Assembly (NCBI GenBank): GCA_015068455.1
Contig: SVKO01000001.1
Location: 345,170 to 409,169, forward strand
Source of the DNA: Oscillospiraceae bacterium
GTDB lineage: Bacteria > Bacillota > Clostridia > Oscillospirales > Oscillospiraceae
Direction of reading: 5' to 3'
DNA length: 64,000 nt
Positions 63,054-64,000 of this stretch are shown here, in pieces (within the stretch, counting starts at the first letter, position 1; each line of letters opens with the position of its first letter). A program made the position numbers and the translations under genes. Below the pieces are notes generated by a model. It did not search any database, had not been told where the DNA came from, and saw only the letters and a list, made by a program, of their open reading frames with translations.

Positions 63054-63416
63054 ATGGAGTGGGCATTTCGTTCTGACCAGCCCATTTACGCGCAGATGAG
63101 CCGCCATCTTTCGGCAGCGATCGTCACCGGCTACTATTCGCCGGGGCAGCGTCTGCCGTCGGTGCGGGACATCGCGATGGATGCGGGCGTCAACCCCAAC
63201 ACGGTGCAGCGGGCGCTGGCCGAGCTGGAGCGCGACGGCCTGGTTTTCTCCCAGCGGACTTCGGGCCGCTTCGTCACCGAGGATCCGGAAAAGATCCGCA
63301 GCGTGCGGGAGACCATGGCAAAAGAAGTGATCGATGAATTTTTAAAGGCGATGAGGAAGCTGGGAATCGACCGGAAGGAAACCATCGCTTTTCTGGAAAA
63401 GGAGGAAGATGAATGA
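63054..63416 (+). CDS. GntR-family regulator of the YtrA type
   Basis: 120 residues: GntR winged helix (about 10-75) with LPSVRDIAMDAGVNPNTVQRAL, and a short helical tail instead of a ligand domain, which defines the YtrA subfamily. These repress adjacent ABC transporter operons and often respond to cell-wall antibiotics. The stop overlaps the ABC ATPase start by 4 bp. AAAGGAGG precedes the ATG. Confidence 0.92.
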   Translation: MEWAFRSDQPIYAQMSRHLSAAIVTGYYSPGQRLPSVRDIAMDAGVNPNTVQRALAELERDGLVFSQRTSGRFVTEDPEKIRSVRETMAKEVIDEFLKAMRKLGIDRKETIAFLEKEEDE

Positions 63417-64000
63417 GTATTCTTGAGTGCAAAGGCCTGAGCAAGCATTTCGGCGCGGTACAGGCCCTGGAAAATGTGGATCTGGCCATCGAGCCCGGCC
63501 ACATCGTCGGTCTGCTGGGCCCCAACGGCAGCGGCAAGACCACCCTGATCAAGCTGGCCAACGGCCTGCTGACCCCCACGTCCGGGTCCATCACCATCGG
63601 CGGCATCGCCCCCGGCGTGCAGACCAAATCCGTAGTGTCCTATCTGCCGGAGCGCATCGCGCTGCCCGAGTGGATGACCGCGGAGCAGGCTGTGGATTAT
63701 TACCAGGACTTCTACGCCGACTTCCGCCGGGAGACCGCCGAGGCCATGATCCAGAACCTGGGCCTGAACATGAAGCAGCGCATCAAGACCATGAGCAAGG
63801 GCACCAAGGAAAAGCTCCAGCTCATCCTCACCATGAGCCGCGACGCAAGACTCTTCCTCCTGGACGAGCCCATCGGCGGCGTGGATCCCGCCACCCGCGA
63901 CTACATCCTGCGCACCATCATCGGCAACTACAACGAGAACGCCTCGATCATCATCTCCACCCACCTCATCTCCGACGTGGAGCAGGTGCTGGACGAGGTC
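63413..64000 (+). CDS. ABC transporter ATPase (YtrB-like), 3' end outside window
   Basis: The first 196 codons are visible. Walker A LLGPNGSGKTTLIKL, a divergent signature MSKGTKEKLQL typical of this branch, Walker B RLFLLDEPIGGVD and the switch His in ISTHL. It is coupled to the YtrA-like repressor. A permease gene is expected beyond the window. Confidence 0.93.
   Translation, partial: MSILECKGLSKHFGAVQALENVDLAIEPGHIVGLLGPNGSGKTTLIKLANGLLTPTSGSITIGGIAPGVQTKSVVSYLPERIALPEWMTAEQAVDYYQDFYADFRRETAEAMIQNLGLNMKQRIKTMSKGTKEKLQLILTMSRDARLFLLDEPIGGVDPATRDYILRTIIGNYNENASIIISTHLISDVEQVLDEV

Overview
The window is a 64 kb stretch of a GC-rich, spore-forming member of the Clostridia. Supporting marks are the spoIIP sporulation gene, remB beside gyrB, S-layer-homology anchors and the absence of outer-membrane genes. 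The protein families and two MITE-like 'ttggctccctc' elements resemble gut Oscillospiraceae, but that family assignment is inference. Its centre is the chromosomal origin: on the minus strand run dnaA, a cluster of DnaA-box-like sites, dnaN, rlbA (yaaA), recF, remB, gyrB, gyrA and rnhA, the classic Firmicute order.

Left part (1-13.3 kb). A minus-strand capsule/exopolysaccharide regulatory operon (CpsB-type phosphatase, a membrane-anchored Ig-like protein, and two tandem BY-kinases with tyrosine-rich tails) faces a plus-strand response regulator, histidine kinase and HtrA-like protein. That HtrA homologue has lost two of its three catalytic residues. Then come spoIIP, a SanA-like protein with a frameshifted rhomboid gene, a possible small RNA, a Cof-type HAD phosphatase, a YcxB-like protein and an isochorismatase-like hydrolase.

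Origin region (13.3-23.6 kb). Conserved order is interrupted twice: a MITE-like element lies between gyrB and gyrA, and a second copy plus an AT-richer DUF559 nuclease-like gene lie between recF and remB. The usual rpmH-rnpA genes are not on the other side of dnaA.

Sugar and central metabolism (23.6-45 kb). An amylosucrase-like enzyme lies upstream of an operon holding a complete phosphotransferase system (EIIBCA, HPr, EI) and a fructokinase; this HPr lacks the regulatory serine. An aconitase-like/isocitrate dehydrogenase/heterodimeric ABC exporter operon follows, then a lipoprotein, queH, an XpaC-like/HAD/small-protein cluster, tRNA-Pro(UGG) and an OhrR-glutathione peroxidase pair under a perfect palindrome.

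Right part (45-64 kb). A 2,484-residue secreted protein joins a GH3 glycosidase, repeated binding and spacer modules, a CE1-type esterase and three SLH domains, probably for attack on decorated xylan at the cell surface. After it come a Pr6Pr-like membrane protein, a TetR/ABC/FtsX unit with a palindromic operator, reverse rubrerythrin with a Fur/PerR regulator, and a uracil permease. The permease is preceded by an apparent leader peptide, U-rich tract and terminator arranged like enterobacterial pyrBI attenuation. A PfkB kinase-class II aldolase pair and a YtrA-type regulator with a truncated ABC ATPase close the window.
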